This document shows positions 34,864 through 44,416 of a stretch of 64,000 nucleotides of DNA, piece by piece. A program made the translations under genes and the position numbers. The stretch comes from Prevotellamassilia timonensis (GTDB lineage: Bacteria > Bacteroidota > Bacteroidia > Bacteroidales > Bacteroidaceae), in NCBI RefSeq assembly GCF_900106785.1, contig NZ_LT629845.1, positions 1,124,466-1,188,465 of the forward strand, read 5' to 3'. Position 1 is the stretch's first letter. Each line of letters starts with the position of its first letter. The notes below the pieces were generated by a model. The model searched no databases. It saw only the letters and a program-made list of their open reading frames with translations, and was not told the DNA's origin.

Positions 34864-35379
34864 TTAGTTATTCAAGTTTACACTCACATCGTGTATGGCA
34901 CGCAATGCATTGAGCAGCTTCTGTCCCCATTGCATCTTAAACTCGTCCATCACATCATACAAGGCCACTTGCATGGACTCCTCATAGCCTTCGCGGAAAG
35001 CCTCAACAAGTTCGCGCAGCTGCTGATACACATCAGCCAAATTTTCGCTGACCGTACACAGCACGGGGTGCTCCGAATATCTGAAATCCTCAACAAACAC
35101 GTCGAGAAAATCATCTTTTTCGCCCATTATCTGCGCCACTGCGCCGCGTACGAAATCATAATCTGCCTCAGTTAGTTTCTTTTCATTCCAACCTGCAGCA
35201 TCAGGCACATCACCTAACAATGTGGCCTTCAAGTATATCATCGGCAGCAAGCCACGCATCACACGCAGCAAGTCGTCCAATTCCTTACCCTCGCATTGCT
35301 CAAGGTATTTGCAATATTCTGTACTGACCGTCACAAAGTCGAGCACAGGTTGTGAGTATAAATAATTATCTTCGTTCAT
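34864..35379 (-). CDS. DUF5063-domain protein
   Basis: A 171-residue acidic, all-helical protein beginning MNEDNYLYSQPVLDFVTV; segments such as LDDLLRVMRGLLPMIYLKATLLG match DUF5063, a Bacteroidota family of unknown function. No catalytic motif or membrane segment is visible. First gene of the DUF5063-exonuclease-RlmI operon. Start 35379 is placed just after a -7 box; an ATG seven codons earlier lies inside that box region. Confidence 0.75.
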   Translation of the reverse strand: MNEDNYLYSQPVLDFVTVSTEYCKYLEQCEGKELDDLLRVMRGLLPMIYLKATLLGDVPDAAGWNEKKLTEADYDFVRGAVAQIMGEKDDFLDVFVEDFRYSEHPVLCTVSENLADVYQQLRELVEAFREGYEESMQVALYDVMDEFKMQWGQKLLNALRAIHDVSVNLNN

Positions 35380-35387
35380 ATTGGGTG

Positions 35388-35395
35388 CAAAGTTA
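35388..35395 (-). promoter_or_regulatory. -7 box upstream of the DUF5063 operon
   Basis: TAACTTTG on the minus strand, 8 nt before the ATG. No clear -33 element at the expected distance. Confidence 0.5.
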
Positions 35396-35538
35396 GTCAT
35401 TTAGTCACGTTGTAGTGCGCTTTCTGAGCGTGTTTTTACACACTTTTCACGGCCAGCACTATTCGCCACTTTCGTCGATGCGCAAAAACAGCTTATGATC
35501 ATTGGCATGACAAACCGCTTAAAACGTACCGCTTAATC

Positions 35539-35570
35539 TTTGTCATATTAAACGTTTTACATTACCTTTG
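35539..35570 (+). promoter_or_regulatory. Promoter of rlmH
   Basis: TTTG (35539-35542), 20-bp spacer, TACCTTTG (35563-35570); the ATG is at 35578, so the leader is very short. Confidence 0.75.
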
Positions 35571-35577
35571 CAACATT

Positions 35578-36051
35578 ATGAAAGTACTATTCCTTGTTAT
35601 TGGCAAAACGGTAGACAAGCATCTTACAGCCCTAATCAATGACTACGCCAACCGCGTGAAGCATTACATACCCTTTGACATGGAGGTTATTCCCGAACTC
35701 AAAAACACCAAAGCACTCACGCCCGAACAGCAAAAGGAGCGTGAAGGCGACTTATTGCAAAAGCAGTTACGCGAAGGCGACTACGTTGTACTGCTTGACG
35801 AGGGCGGCAAAGAATTCCGATCTGTAGAGTTTGCTGCTTATATCGAAAAGAAGCAGAGCCAGGTTGCCCGCCGTCTTGTATTTGTAGTTGGCGGCCCCTA
35901 TGGTTTCTCGCCTACCATCTACAAGTTGGCACGCGAAAAGGTGTCACTCTCCAAAATGACCTTCTCACACCAAATGGTTCGCTTGTTCTTTGTCGAACAA
36001 ATTTACCGCGCCATGACCATATTGCGCGGTGAACCCTACCACCATGAATAA
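35578..36051 (+). CDS. rlmH: 23S rRNA (pseudouridine1915-N3)-methyltransferase
   Basis: RlmH, 157 residues, a minimal SPOUT (knotted) methyltransferase that modifies pseudouridine 1915 in helix 69 of 23S rRNA. Full family length with VVLLDEGGKEFRS, the knot glycine loop FVVGGPYGF and the C-terminal SKMTFSHQMVRLFFVEQIYRA, RGEPYHHE. The last codons overlap the start of the following nuclease gene by 8 nt. Confidence 0.95.
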   Translation: MKVLFLVIGKTVDKHLTALINDYANRVKHYIPFDMEVIPELKNTKALTPEQQKEREGDLLQKQLREGDYVVLLDEGGKEFRSVEFAAYIEKKQSQVARRLVFVVGGPYGFSPTIYKLAREKVSLSKMTFSHQMVRLFFVEQIYRAMTILRGEPYHHE

Positions 36052-37093
36052 AGTCCCCGTCATCATATTCTTGCTACTTTTCCTCGGCATAAACTCCATA
36101 CAGGCACAATCACGCGACAGGTTGCGCATCATGACCTACAATGTCGAAAATCTGTTCGACACGCTACATGCCGTGGGCAAGTCTGACACAGATTTTACAC
36201 CACAAGGCGAACACCATTGGAATGCACATCATTACTGGCGCAAGTTAGTACGCATTGGCAGCGTCATAGCAGCTGCTGGTGGTAGCAGTCCGGTAGACAT
36301 TGTAGCTTTGGCTGAGGTTGAGAATGACAGTGTGCTGTACGACCTTACCAAACGCACGAAGCTTCATAAGATTGGCTATGAATTTATTATCACACACGCC
36401 AACGATGCCCGCGGCATAAACGTGGCTTTGATGTATCTGCCCTACCGGTTCCGGCCATTTGTCAAGGACACACTGCGCATTGCACCGCCCGCAGGCCACA
36501 AGCCGCGTCAAACACGCGATGTGCTGCACGTGGCCGGACAAGTAACAAGCGGCGACACACTCGACGTGATAGTCTGCCACCTGCCCAGCCAACGCGGAGG
36601 CAGGCCTGCCCAACACTACCGATTGAGCGTGGCCAAAGCCATGCGCCATTTGGTTGACAGTTTGGCTGCAATGCGGCAGCACCCACAAATAGTCATTACA
36701 GGCGACTTCAACACAAGCTACCCCAGTGCAGTGTTTGACGAGGGCCTTCATGTATGCTTGCCGCACACCGCCTCCGCACACGTTGCAAACACTAACCAAT
36801 TATACCTGCTGACGCATAACATGAAAGGACGCAACGACGTGGCCGGCACCTACAAGTATCAAGGTGAGTGGTCGCAACTCGACCATTTTATAGTCAACGC
36901 CCCTCTGTTGCACGCCACACGTCCCGATGCGCTACACATCGAACAAAGCTCGTGCAAGTTGGCAGACTTTCCCTTTCTGCTCAAACCCGACAAGAAAGGA
37001 AACGGCACGCACCCCTTCCGCACCTATCTCGGCAACTTTCATCAGGGCGGATTTAGCGACCACCTGCCCGTACTACTCGATTTATATTACTAA
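36044..37093 (+). CDS. Secreted endonuclease/exonuclease/phosphatase-family protein
   Basis: A 349-residue EEP-fold protein with a signal peptide (1-22, ending NSIQAQ). Metal and catalytic motifs: MTYNVENLFDT (Asn), ALAEVEND (Glu), VCHLPSQRGG (His), ITGDFNTSYPS (Asp/Asn), and the final GGFSDHLPVLLDL (Asp-His). The family includes nucleases and phosphodiesterases; the SQRGG block resembles Bacteroidota exonuclease-III-like exported nucleases. Its ATG lies within the end of rlmH, so expression is coupled despite unrelated roles. Confidence 0.85.
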   Translation: MNKVPVIIFLLLFLGINSIQAQSRDRLRIMTYNVENLFDTLHAVGKSDTDFTPQGEHHWNAHHYWRKLVRIGSVIAAAGGSSPVDIVALAEVENDSVLYDLTKRTKLHKIGYEFIITHANDARGINVALMYLPYRFRPFVKDTLRIAPPAGHKPRQTRDVLHVAGQVTSGDTLDVIVCHLPSQRGGRPAQHYRLSVAKAMRHLVDSLAAMRQHPQIVITGDFNTSYPSAVFDEGLHVCLPHTASAHVANTNQLYLLTHNMKGRNDVAGTYKYQGEWSQLDHFIVNAPLLHATRPDALHIEQSSCKLADFPFLLKPDKKGNGTHPFRTYLGNFHQGGFSDHLPVLLDLYY

Positions 37094-37132
37094 TAAAATA
37101 GTGTTCAAGTTACACACCATATCCCAACATTC

Positions 37133-38347
37133 ATGACACACAAAGTTTTACTCTCATTATTACTTTCGGCCGCTGGCCTCAGCGCCAATGCACAGAGTGC
37201 CACAAGCCGCAGCCAACTATGCCCCACCCCACCAATGGGCTGGATGACATGGAACTTGTTCAAAGGCGACATCAACGAACAACTCATTCGCGAGACAGCC
37301 GACGCCATGGTGAGCGAAGGCTTAGCCGCTGCCGGTTACAAATACATCTTTATCGATGATCTTTGGCAAGGCGGACGCGACATACACAACAACATCATTC
37401 CCGACCCACAAAAGTTTCCTTCAGGCATCAAGGCCCTTGCCGACTACGTGCACAGCAAAGGTTTGAAACTTGGCATTTACTCTGATGCCGCACAACTCAC
37501 CTGCGCTGGCGCCACAGCCAGTCTGGGTTTTGAAGAACAAGATGCACGCACATTTGCCTCATGGGGCATCGACTACCTCAAATACGACTACTGCAATGCC
37601 CCCGAAGACAGCGCCACCGCACGCCAACGCTACCACGCCATGGCCACCGCACTGCAAAAGTCGGGACGCGACATCGCACTCGGTGTGTGCGAGTGGGGAC
37701 AGCGACAAGCCGAAGAGTGGTGCGCACAAGTAGGCGGACAGCTATGGCGCACAAGCTACGATGTGCGCGACATGTGGAAAGATGTGGTCAAACAGGGCGG
37801 AATGGGCATACTCGACATCATCAACGTCACAGCCCCGTTGGCGTCCTACGTCAACCACACACAGTGGCCCGACATGGACATGCTCGTGGTCGGACTACGA
37901 GGCAAGGGCGGCCCATCGAGCGACTTAGGTGGCACAGGTTGCAGCGATACCGAATATCAAACACAAATGAGCATGTGGTGCATGATGTCATCGCCTTTGG
38001 CCATGACCAACGACCTGCGCAAGCTCACGCCTGCCGACCGCCGCATTTTGCTCAATCCCGAAATCATTGCTATCAATCAAGACAGCCTCGGCCTGGCGGC
38101 TCAGCGCAAAGTGTTCAACAACGACTATCAAATCTATGTGCGCAAGCTCACTGGCGGACGCCATGCCATAGCCCTGCTCAACACAGCAGACAAACCACTC
38201 ACCCTCACAGCCGACTTCGCAGCCTTGGGCATCGAAGGCAAACACCAGGTGCGCGATGTGTGGCAGCACAAGCAAATAGCAAGTAACGCCAAACGATGGA
38301 AGGGCCGTGTCAAGCCACACGAAACCATCGTTTTGGTAATAGAGTAA
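37133..38347 (+). CDS. Alpha-galactosidase, GH27
   Basis: A 404-residue exported glycoside hydrolase: signal peptide (1-20, ending LSANA), then a (beta/alpha)8 barrel of clan GH-D with CPTPPMGWMTWN at the start, nucleophile Asp152 in LKYDYCNAP and acid/base Asp249 in WPDMDMLVVG; a C-terminal beta domain starts at about 315. It removes alpha-1,6-linked galactose from raffinose-type sugars or galactomannan in the periplasm or outside. No susCD-like transport pair lies next to it, so it is not part of a typical polysaccharide utilisation locus here. Confidence 0.92.
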   Translation: MTHKVLLSLLLSAAGLSANAQSATSRSQLCPTPPMGWMTWNLFKGDINEQLIRETADAMVSEGLAAAGYKYIFIDDLWQGGRDIHNNIIPDPQKFPSGIKALADYVHSKGLKLGIYSDAAQLTCAGATASLGFEEQDARTFASWGIDYLKYDYCNAPEDSATARQRYHAMATALQKSGRDIALGVCEWGQRQAEEWCAQVGGQLWRTSYDVRDMWKDVVKQGGMGILDIINVTAPLASYVNHTQWPDMDMLVVGLRGKGGPSSDLGGTGCSDTEYQTQMSMWCMMSSPLAMTNDLRKLTPADRRILLNPEIIAINQDSLGLAAQRKVFNNDYQIYVRKLTGGRHAIALLNTADKPLTLTADFAALGIEGKHQVRDVWQHKQIASNAKRWKGRVKPHETIVLVIE

Positions 38348-38349
38348 GG

Positions 38350-38450
38350 GTGGTTCTAAAAATTCTGTTTTTAGAGTTCTGGCATTCTGAAATGTGATTT
38401 GCACTTCCGATAGCGCACAAATCCCTATTTCAGAATTATTAGAACCACCC
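38350..38450. repeat. F2 repeat, copy 2, with inverted end
   Basis: GGTGGTTCTAAAAATTCTG and the shared body through TGATTTGCAC (38404); then ATTTCAGAATTATTAGAACC (38428-38447) mirrors its beginning. It starts two bases after the GH27 stop codon. Confidence 0.75.
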
Positions 38451-38472
38451 GTAACAGAAAAGCAAGGCTTTA

Positions 38473-38504
38473 TTTGCTCATTTTGCACAAAAGCAGTAAT
38501 TTTG
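38473..38504 (+). promoter_or_regulatory. Promoter of fabI
   Basis: TTTG (38473-38476), 20-bp spacer, TAATTTTG (38497-38504), about 70 nt before the ATG. Confidence 0.75.
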
Positions 38505-38575
38505 CGCACGAAATTTGAAAGATACGCTACCATGTGTTAACAAGCAGCTATCTTCACAAAGCTACTTAACGTATT

Positions 38576-39433
38576 ATGACTCACAACTTACTGAAAGGCA
38601 AGCGCGGCATCATCTTCGGCGCGCTCAACGAAGACTCTATCGCCTGGAAGGTGGCCAAGAAGGCTGCCGAAGAAGGCGCACAAATCACGCTTAGCAACAC
38701 CCCCATGGCACTGCGCATGGGCACGCTCGATAAACTGGCCGAGGAAATTGGTGCCACCATCATTCCCGCCGATGCTACAAATGTTGACGACCTTACCAAC
38801 GTGTTTCAAAAGAGCATGGAGGTTCTTGGCGGTAAAATCGACTTTGTGCTCCACTCTATCGGCATGAGCCCCAACGTGCGCAAGCACCGCACATACGACG
38901 ACCTCGACTATGGTTATCTGCAAAAGACACTCGACATCTCTGCCATCTCATTCCACAAGATGCTTCAGAGCGCCAAAAAACTTGACGCCATTGCCGAGTA
39001 TGGCTCAGTGATTGCCCTCACCTACGTAGCCTCGCAGCGCACATTCTACGGCTACAGCGACATGGCCGATGCCAAGAGCATGCTCGAAAGCATTGCACGC
39101 TCATTTGGCTACATCTATGGCCGCGAAAAGCACGTGCGTATCAACACCATCTCACAAAGCCCCACCGCCACAACCGCTGGCAAGGGCATCAAGGAGATTG
39201 ACAACATGATGGACTTTGCCGACAAAATGTCGCCTCTGGGCAATGCCAGTGCCGAGGACTGCGCCGACTACTGCGTGATGATGTTCTCCGACTTTACCCG
39301 CAAAGTAACCATGCAGAACCTCTTCCACGATGGTGGCTTCTCATCAATGGGCATGAGCCTTCGCGCCATGAACCAATATGCAAAGGACATGAAGCCCTAC
39401 GAAGACGAACACGGCAAGGTTATCTACGGATAA
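38576..39433 (+). CDS. fabI: Enoyl-[acyl-carrier-protein] reductase (NADH)
   Basis: FabI, 285 residues, short-chain dehydrogenase that performs the last reduction of type II fatty-acid elongation. The glycine-rich region GKRGIIFGALNEDSIAWKVA, the catalytic Tyr-x6-Lys in YSDMADAK, and INTISQSPTATTAGKGI (substrate loop) are visible. About 25 residues longer than E. coli FabI, with an extended C-terminus (AKDMKPYEDEHGKVIYG). It stands alone, with its own promoter and terminator. Confidence 0.95.
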   Translation: MTHNLLKGKRGIIFGALNEDSIAWKVAKKAAEEGAQITLSNTPMALRMGTLDKLAEEIGATIIPADATNVDDLTNVFQKSMEVLGGKIDFVLHSIGMSPNVRKHRTYDDLDYGYLQKTLDISAISFHKMLQSAKKLDAIAEYGSVIALTYVASQRTFYGYSDMADAKSMLESIARSFGYIYGREKHVRINTISQSPTATTAGKGIKEIDNMMDFADKMSPLGNASAEDCADYCVMMFSDFTRKVTMQNLFHDGGFSSMGMSLRAMNQYAKDMKPYEDEHGKVIYG

Positions 39434-39474
39434 TCCCCTGCACGACACATTCTTATACATACTTACACATAACT

Positions 39475-39521
39475 ACTGCAACACTTCTGCGCCACGTGCA
39501 CCGAGATGTTGCAGTTTTTTT
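39475..39521 (+). terminator. Terminator of fabI
   Basis: ACTGCAACA (39475-39483) pairs with TGTTGCAGT (39507-39515), followed by a run of T (39515-39521). Nothing else recognised between here and the F1 repeat at 39659. Confidence 0.8.
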
Positions 39522-39658
39522 GTAAGTTTGCATAGAACAAGCAACTGCAAGCTGGCTATCGGCACCTAATTCACATTGAAGTGCCGGTGCCCCAACAGCA
39601 CATTGTCAATGCCACAAAGCCCGCTTGCTGACTATATTAAAATAATTAGAAACACTTA

Positions 39659-39813
39659 CGCGTTGGCTGAATAAGTAAACAAGTTGACAAGTTAACGGGG
39701 AAACAGGTAAGTTTGCCAAGTTTTTTTTTAAGCTTCTTGCCACTCTGACCTTAAGTAGTTGTATAACAACTTACTTACTTGTCAACCCGCCAACCAACAA
39801 TTCCACCAACGGG
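39659..39813. repeat. F1 octamer-hairpin repeat, copy 6
   Basis: CGCGTTGGCTGAATAAG, AACAAGTTGACAAGTTAACG, AGGTAAGTTTGCCAAG; opposite arm ACTTACTTGTCAACCCG and TTCCACCAACGGG. Lies directly before the TPR gene. Confidence 0.75.
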
Positions 39814-39832
39814 TAAACACTTACTTTTCAAT

Positions 39833-40783
39833 ATGGGCATATTATCATCAATATTTGGCAACAGCAAGCCAACCCCCGAAAGCCAATACGAAACATTGCG
39901 CGACGACGGTGTACGCGCCATGCAAATGGGCGAAGCCGCATACGCCGAAAAATGTTTGAAAGCCGCACTCGACATCAAGCGCGAATTGCGCACTGTCAGT
40001 TTCCTGGCCGAAGTGTATCTGCGCATGCAGAATTATGAACAAGCACTGCCCTTGTTGCAGGAGATTTCAACCTCTGACGAGGATACACTCGAAGTTGACC
40101 TGCTACTGGCTCAAACACAAGGCAAACTTGGCCAATATGCCAACGAGCGCGAAACCTGTCAGCGTATCACCCAGCAACATGCCGATGAGCCACGCGCCCT
40201 TTACCTGATGGCCGAGGCCGACCACGGGCTGCACGATGACTTTATGGCCATTGCCCACCTCACACAATGCCTCACCTTGCGCAGCGACTACGAACAAGCA
40301 CTTTTTTTGCGAGCCAACGTGCTCAAAGGCATGTCGCAATGGAACGAGGTGCTGACCGATGCCGAAAGTTTGGTCAAAGCCGACGCCGAAAACACCGACT
40401 ACCTGTTGTTGCGCGCCGAGGCTTACGCTGCATTGAGCAAAACCGACGAGGCCATTGCCGACCTCAAGCAAGTGCAGGTTCTCAACCCATTCTGCGACGA
40501 TGCCATTCTGAAGTTAGGCAGCATCTACCAGCAAACGGCACAATGGGACAAGGCTCTCGCACTCTACAACGAGGCCATTGAGCAACGCCCCGACTTTGCC
40601 GCAGCCTACAAAGCACGTGGTGCCGTCAAAAATCATTTGAAGGACGTAGCAGGTGCTGCCGAGGACCTCAAGCGCTCTCTCGAACTTGACCCCGACAAGG
40701 GCAAAAGCCTTGATGGCGAATACACCAACATCGAAAACGAAATGAACGACCGCTACAAGCGCATGAATCCCTACGGCTTCTAA
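39833..40783 (+). CDS. Tetratricopeptide-repeat protein
   Basis: A 316-residue cytoplasmic protein made of about seven to eight TPR units, for example AEKCLKAALDIKRELRTVS, DEAIADLKQVQVLNPFCDD, WDKALALYNEAIEQRPDFA and GAAEDLKRSLELDPDKG. It begins MGILSSIFGNSKP, a short motif seen on peripheral or lipid-proximal proteins, without a signal peptide. TPR arrays bind partner proteins; the following SIMPL and WG-macrodomain genes (42 and 12 nt gaps) are the obvious candidates. Function unknown. Confidence 0.8.
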   Translation: MGILSSIFGNSKPTPESQYETLRDDGVRAMQMGEAAYAEKCLKAALDIKRELRTVSFLAEVYLRMQNYEQALPLLQEISTSDEDTLEVDLLLAQTQGKLGQYANERETCQRITQQHADEPRALYLMAEADHGLHDDFMAIAHLTQCLTLRSDYEQALFLRANVLKGMSQWNEVLTDAESLVKADAENTDYLLLRAEAYAALSKTDEAIADLKQVQVLNPFCDDAILKLGSIYQQTAQWDKALALYNEAIEQRPDFAAAYKARGAVKNHLKDVAGAAEDLKRSLELDPDKGKSLDGEYTNIENEMNDRYKRMNPYGF

Positions 40784-40825
40784 CACCATCACCCATATAT
40801 TTCACCACATAAAACCCATTCTGCC

Positions 40826-41509
40826 ATGGACGAAAGACTAATTACCGTCACCGGATACGGAACCATTCATGTAGTACCTGATATCACACGAATAGAATTG
40901 TCGCTCGTCAGCTTGCACGACACCTACGATGCGGCCTACGCACAAGCCAAAGCCGATGTTGACAGACTGCAAAACATCATGAAGACCGTCGAACTCAGCA
41001 CAGACATTCCAAAGACAATGAATCTTGACATCGAAAAGAAGACGCGTTCTGAATACGACAAGAATGACCACTACAAGGGGAAAATATTCCTTGGCTTTGA
41101 ACTCAATCACAAAATAAAGATTGATTTGGGCATGGACACAGTGCTACTCAACAATGTGATAAAACTCATTGGCAAAAAAATCAAACAGGCTGAAATCAAG
41201 ATCGGTTACACGGTCAAGAACCCCCGAGCCTCGCAACTCATTTTGCTCGAACGTGCCGTCAAAGACGCCATGGACAAAGCCACCATCATGGCCCAAGCTT
41301 GTGGTTGCGCCTTAGGCCCTGTCAAGAAAATCAACAGTTCTTTTAGTGAGCTGCATGAACTGCGTGAAGTACACGTCCGCGACATTCACGACGCCGACGA
41401 GGCCATGAGTTGCAGCCCCACGTCGCTTGACATCAAGCCCGACGATTTGACACTTTCCGACGATGTCGAAGTGGTGTGGTATTTGGCTGATGCCCCAAGC
41501 AAAGACTAA
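40826..41509 (+). CDS. SIMPL-domain (DUF541) protein without signal peptide
   Basis: A 227-residue SIMPL-domain protein starting MDERLITVTGYGTIHVVPD, a typical SIMPL first strand. In contrast to the copy at 4155 it has no hydrophobic leader, so it should be cytoplasmic, which is unusual for this mainly envelope-located family. The last about 40 residues are acidic (HDADEAMSC... LSDDVEVVWYL). Operon partner of the TPR and WG-macrodomain genes; function unknown. Confidence 0.75.
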   Translation: MDERLITVTGYGTIHVVPDITRIELSLVSLHDTYDAAYAQAKADVDRLQNIMKTVELSTDIPKTMNLDIEKKTRSEYDKNDHYKGKIFLGFELNHKIKIDLGMDTVLLNNVIKLIGKKIKQAEIKIGYTVKNPRASQLILLERAVKDAMDKATIMAQACGCALGPVKKINSSFSELHELREVHVRDIHDADEAMSCSPTSLDIKPDDLTLSDDVEVVWYLADAPSKD

Positions 41510-41521
41510 CAGCCACGTGCC

Positions 41522-43810
41522 ATGAACAAATCTGACTTCGAAATCATTTCAAACGACAATGGTTTGTATGGCCTAAGCAACCATGCGGGCAATATTGTGG
41601 TGCCATGCACATACGACAAAATTCTCGACTACGATGACGATGGATACATCAGGTTGATAAAAGGCGGTGTGTATGGCACCATCAATTTGCAAGGCGATGT
41701 AGCCATCAGCCACAGCAAGGGGCTAACGCATCTTGGTGTGTTCTACAACGGCACCGCCCGTGCCAGCAAAGGCGACAAGTGGGGGCTGGTCAACGAACAA
41801 GGCGATGCTGTTACCCCATTCGACTTCAAACAAATCAATACCCATCGCAAAAACGGCTACTATGCCATCAAAGCCGACGGCACACGCGGTTGGCTCAAAG
41901 ATGATGGCTCGTTCTCAGCATTCGAAGACCAAACCTACCACGAGCCCAAACGCAAATACAAGGCTGTCAAGGTGTTTCACAACGACATTGCCCCGGCCTA
42001 TACCTGGAGCAATGAATGGGTCTTCGTCAACAGACAAATGGAACAAGTCAACAGTTACACCTATCACTCCATGGACCCCGTGCTGCGTGATGGACTGTAC
42101 TCTGTGTCTAAACGCGATGGACTCAATTACCAATACAATGCTGCCACCTACGATGGCAAACCCATTATCAACAAATGGTTTGATTCGCCGCTGCATTTTG
42201 AGAATGGCACCGCTGTTTGCTGCATAAAGTGCGTTGACTCCCATGGAACCACCATCATCGAGCCGCTCACCAGACAGCCTCTCTACACCTATGGCATCAT
42301 CAGATTTGATGGCACATGGCTATTCCCCATGAAATACCACAAACTGCATTGGAATGACTACAAAAAGAAAGATTGCTGGTATGCCGAGGACGACAAAGCC
42401 AGCTATCTGCTCTACCCCGATGGCAGCCGCAAGGTGTACGACAAACAAAGTGCTAAACGCGACTGGGCACGTCTGCCTTTCATACCACAATCAGAAATAA
42501 ACAACGACATTCCCGAAACGTTCGTTTCCAACACCTACACGCCCCAAAGCATTGTCAAGCACCATTTCGACTTTTTCGACAAAGACTATTTTGGATTTGC
42601 TCTGCGCCAATATCTCTGGCAGAATGCGGCGGGACTACAAATATATTACCGCGACACCGACGCCTCATTCAACATAAAGAAATACTACAAATTAGGGCGT
42701 CTCATCAGAGCTGGCGAATTTATGGAGGCTACCACCAAACTGCTGCGCCCCACCACCAAAGTGCGTTTCATGATTGCCGCCCCCAGCCTGTTCTCTATCG
42801 ACCAATATCTCAAATTCTGCCACAAGGTTATCAATCCCTTCCCATTCAAGGAGCATATCATTCACCGCAACGATTGTTTTGTGGTGTCAGATGTATATAA
42901 CTACGCGGGCAAAACACAGATTTTGCTGCTCAACATACCCTATGCTGCATATACTCTTGGCATCAAACATGGCATTAAGTTCCGATATTTCAACTTCGAC
43001 GGCAAGTTCTCTGATTTCAAGTTGAAAGATTTTGCACGCTGCGATTTCTGCAACAAAATGTCCAAAAAAGTTCACGGCTACTCATTGAGTGAAGAATGGA
43101 GCACAGCCATGTACCACCCCATCGGGCTCGACAATAAAATGAAGCCCGTCTGTACGGAGCGCGACTACGATTCGCCCCCCATTCAAGCCGACTACAAAGG
43201 ACTTGACTACCAATACACCTTCGAAGAATTTTACAACATCATGTCCAACAATCGCGACAACGATTGGTTAGAATACCGTTTTATGAAGTACACAACCCAC
43301 AGCCTTAATATCGTAATTGGCGACATCACACGTCTGCGCATTGATGCCATTGTCAATGCCGCCAACACCTCATTGCTTGGAGGCGGCGGCGTCGATGGTG
43401 CCATACACCGCGCTGCCGGCAAGGAGCTTTTAGCTGAATGCCGCACCTTGGGCGGTTGCCTCACAGGGCAGAGCAAAATAACGGAAGGCTACAACCTGCC
43501 GTGCAAAAAAATCATACACACCGTTGGTCCGGTATGGCATGGTGGCAATCAGGGCGAGGACGAGCTGCTTGCCTCCTGCTACCGCACCTCTCTCGACATT
43601 GCGGCACAGCATGGGCTAAAAAGCATCGCCTTCCCTTGCATCAGCACGGGCGTTTACCATTTCCCCAAACAAAGGGCTGCGCAAATTGCTATCAACGTGA
43701 TTAAAGAATACATCACCCAAAACAAGTTCGAGGGCGATGTCACAATATGCTGTTTCTGTACCGAAGACGCCGACATCTACAAGGCTCTGCTTGCCGACAA
43801 TCAGTTTTGA
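41522..43810 (+). CDS. WG-repeat / macrodomain fusion protein
   Basis: A 762-residue three-part protein. Residues about 10-300 contain WG-type repeats ([22 protein letters not shown]-like; [26 protein letters not shown]). Residues about 330-590 are an unrecognised domain with a CDFC pair. Residues 595-762 are a macrodomain: [43 protein letters not shown] and [11 protein letters not shown], all expected for ADP-ribose binding and typical of MacroD/YmdB-type hydrolases that remove ADP-ribose or O-acetyl groups. The WG part probably recognises a protein. No ADP-ribosyltransferase is seen nearby. Last gene of the TPR-SIMPL-WG operon. Confidence 0.85.
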   Translation: MNKSDFEIISNDNGLYGLSNHAGNIVVPCTYDKILDYDDDGYIRLIKGGVYGTINLQGDVAISHSKGLTHLGVFYNGTARASKGDKWGLVNEQGDAVTPFDFKQINTHRKNGYYAIKADGTRGWLKDDGSFSAFEDQTYHEPKRKYKAVKVFHNDIAPAYTWSNEWVFVNRQMEQVNSYTYHSMDPVLRDGLYSVSKRDGLNYQYNAATYDGKPIINKWFDSPLHFENGTAVCCIKCVDSHGTTIIEPLTRQPLYTYGIIRFDGTWLFPMKYHKLHWNDYKKKDCWYAEDDKASYLLYPDGSRKVYDKQSAKRDWARLPFIPQSEINNDIPETFVSNTYTPQSIVKHHFDFFDKDYFGFALRQYLWQNAAGLQIYYRDTDASFNIKKYYKLGRLIRAGEFMEATTKLLRPTTKVRFMIAAPSLFSIDQYLKFCHKVINPFPFKEHIIHRNDCFVVSDVYNYAGKTQILLLNIPYAAYTLGIKHGIKFRYFNFDGKFSDFKLKDFARCDFCNKMSKKVHGYSLSEEWSTAMYHPIGLDNKMKPVCTERDYDSPPIQADYKGLDYQYTFEEFYNIMSNNRDNDWLEYRFMKYTTHSLNIVIGDITRLRIDAIVNAANTSLLGGGGVDGAIHRAAGKELLAECRTLGGCLTGQSKITEGYNLPCKKIIHTVGPVWHGGNQGEDELLASCYRTSLDIAAQHGLKSIAFPCISTGVYHFPKQRAAQIAINVIKEYITQNKFEGDVTICCFCTEDADIYKALLADNQF

Positions 43811-43873
43811 ATTCATTATTGATCAGCAACGGTTCAACAGCATATTCCGCCACCTCCCCAAAGCACCCAAAAA

Positions 43874-43913
43874 CCGCCTTGCGCACACGGCAAAGAGTCT
43901 GTGCGTAAGGCGG
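43874..43913. terminator. Bidirectional terminator between macrodomain and Lrp genes
   Basis: CCGCCTTGCGCACA (43874-43887) pairs with TGTGCGTAAGGCGG (43900-43913) with one G-T mismatch; A-rich on the left side gives a U-run for the minus strand. Confidence 0.75.
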
Positions 43914-43948
43914 CTGTCGTATCGTATATTGTTGTTTGTGAGTCAAGG

Positions 43949-44416
43949 TCATTCCTTTATAGGAACTTCCGTTGTGGATTTCACGTTTCCGATAACAAAC
44001 ACACTATTCAAACTTCCCAGGCAATGCATCTTGCCCAAAGTGTTCAACATAAAGTCTTGATATGCCTCCATGTCGCGCGTATGCACCTTTATAAGAAAAT
44101 CAAAATCGCCACTTGTATTGTAGCAATCCGTTATTTCCTCAATATTCTGCACAGCATCCATAAATTCCTTGATATAGTCATGCGTATGTTGCTTCAAACG
44201 AATATTGCACCAAATAACGATGTTATTCCCAACCTTGCGGGAGTCCACTAAAGCCACATACTTTTTAATATACCCCTCACGTTCCAAACGCTTTTGACGG
44301 TCGAATGTGGGGGAGGAAGATAAATGCACCTTGTCTGCCAGTTCTTTGGTCGTAAGTTTTGCATTGACCTGCAAAGCGCGCAAGATTGCCTTATCGGTCT
44401 TGTCTAAATTCTCCAT
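43949..44416 (-). CDS. Lrp/AsnC-family transcriptional regulator
   Basis: A 155-residue regulator: N-terminal winged helix (about 5-60; LDKTDKAILRALQVNAKLTTKE, recognition helix SSPTFDRQKRLEREGYI) and a C-terminal RAM ligand-binding domain (about 65-150; GDFDFLIKVHTRDMEAYQDF). Lrp-type proteins sense amino acids. It is divergent from the MetE-like gene, so methionine or a related compound is a reasonable ligand guess (inference). A 13-bp direct repeat overlaps its start codon, consistent with autoregulation. Confidence 0.9.
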   Translation of the reverse strand: MENLDKTDKAILRALQVNAKLTTKELADKVHLSSSPTFDRQKRLEREGYIKKYVALVDSRKVGNNIVIWCNIRLKQHTHDYIKEFMDAVQNIEEITDCYNTSGDFDFLIKVHTRDMEAYQDFMLNTLGKMHCLGSLNSVFVIGNVKSTTEVPIKE

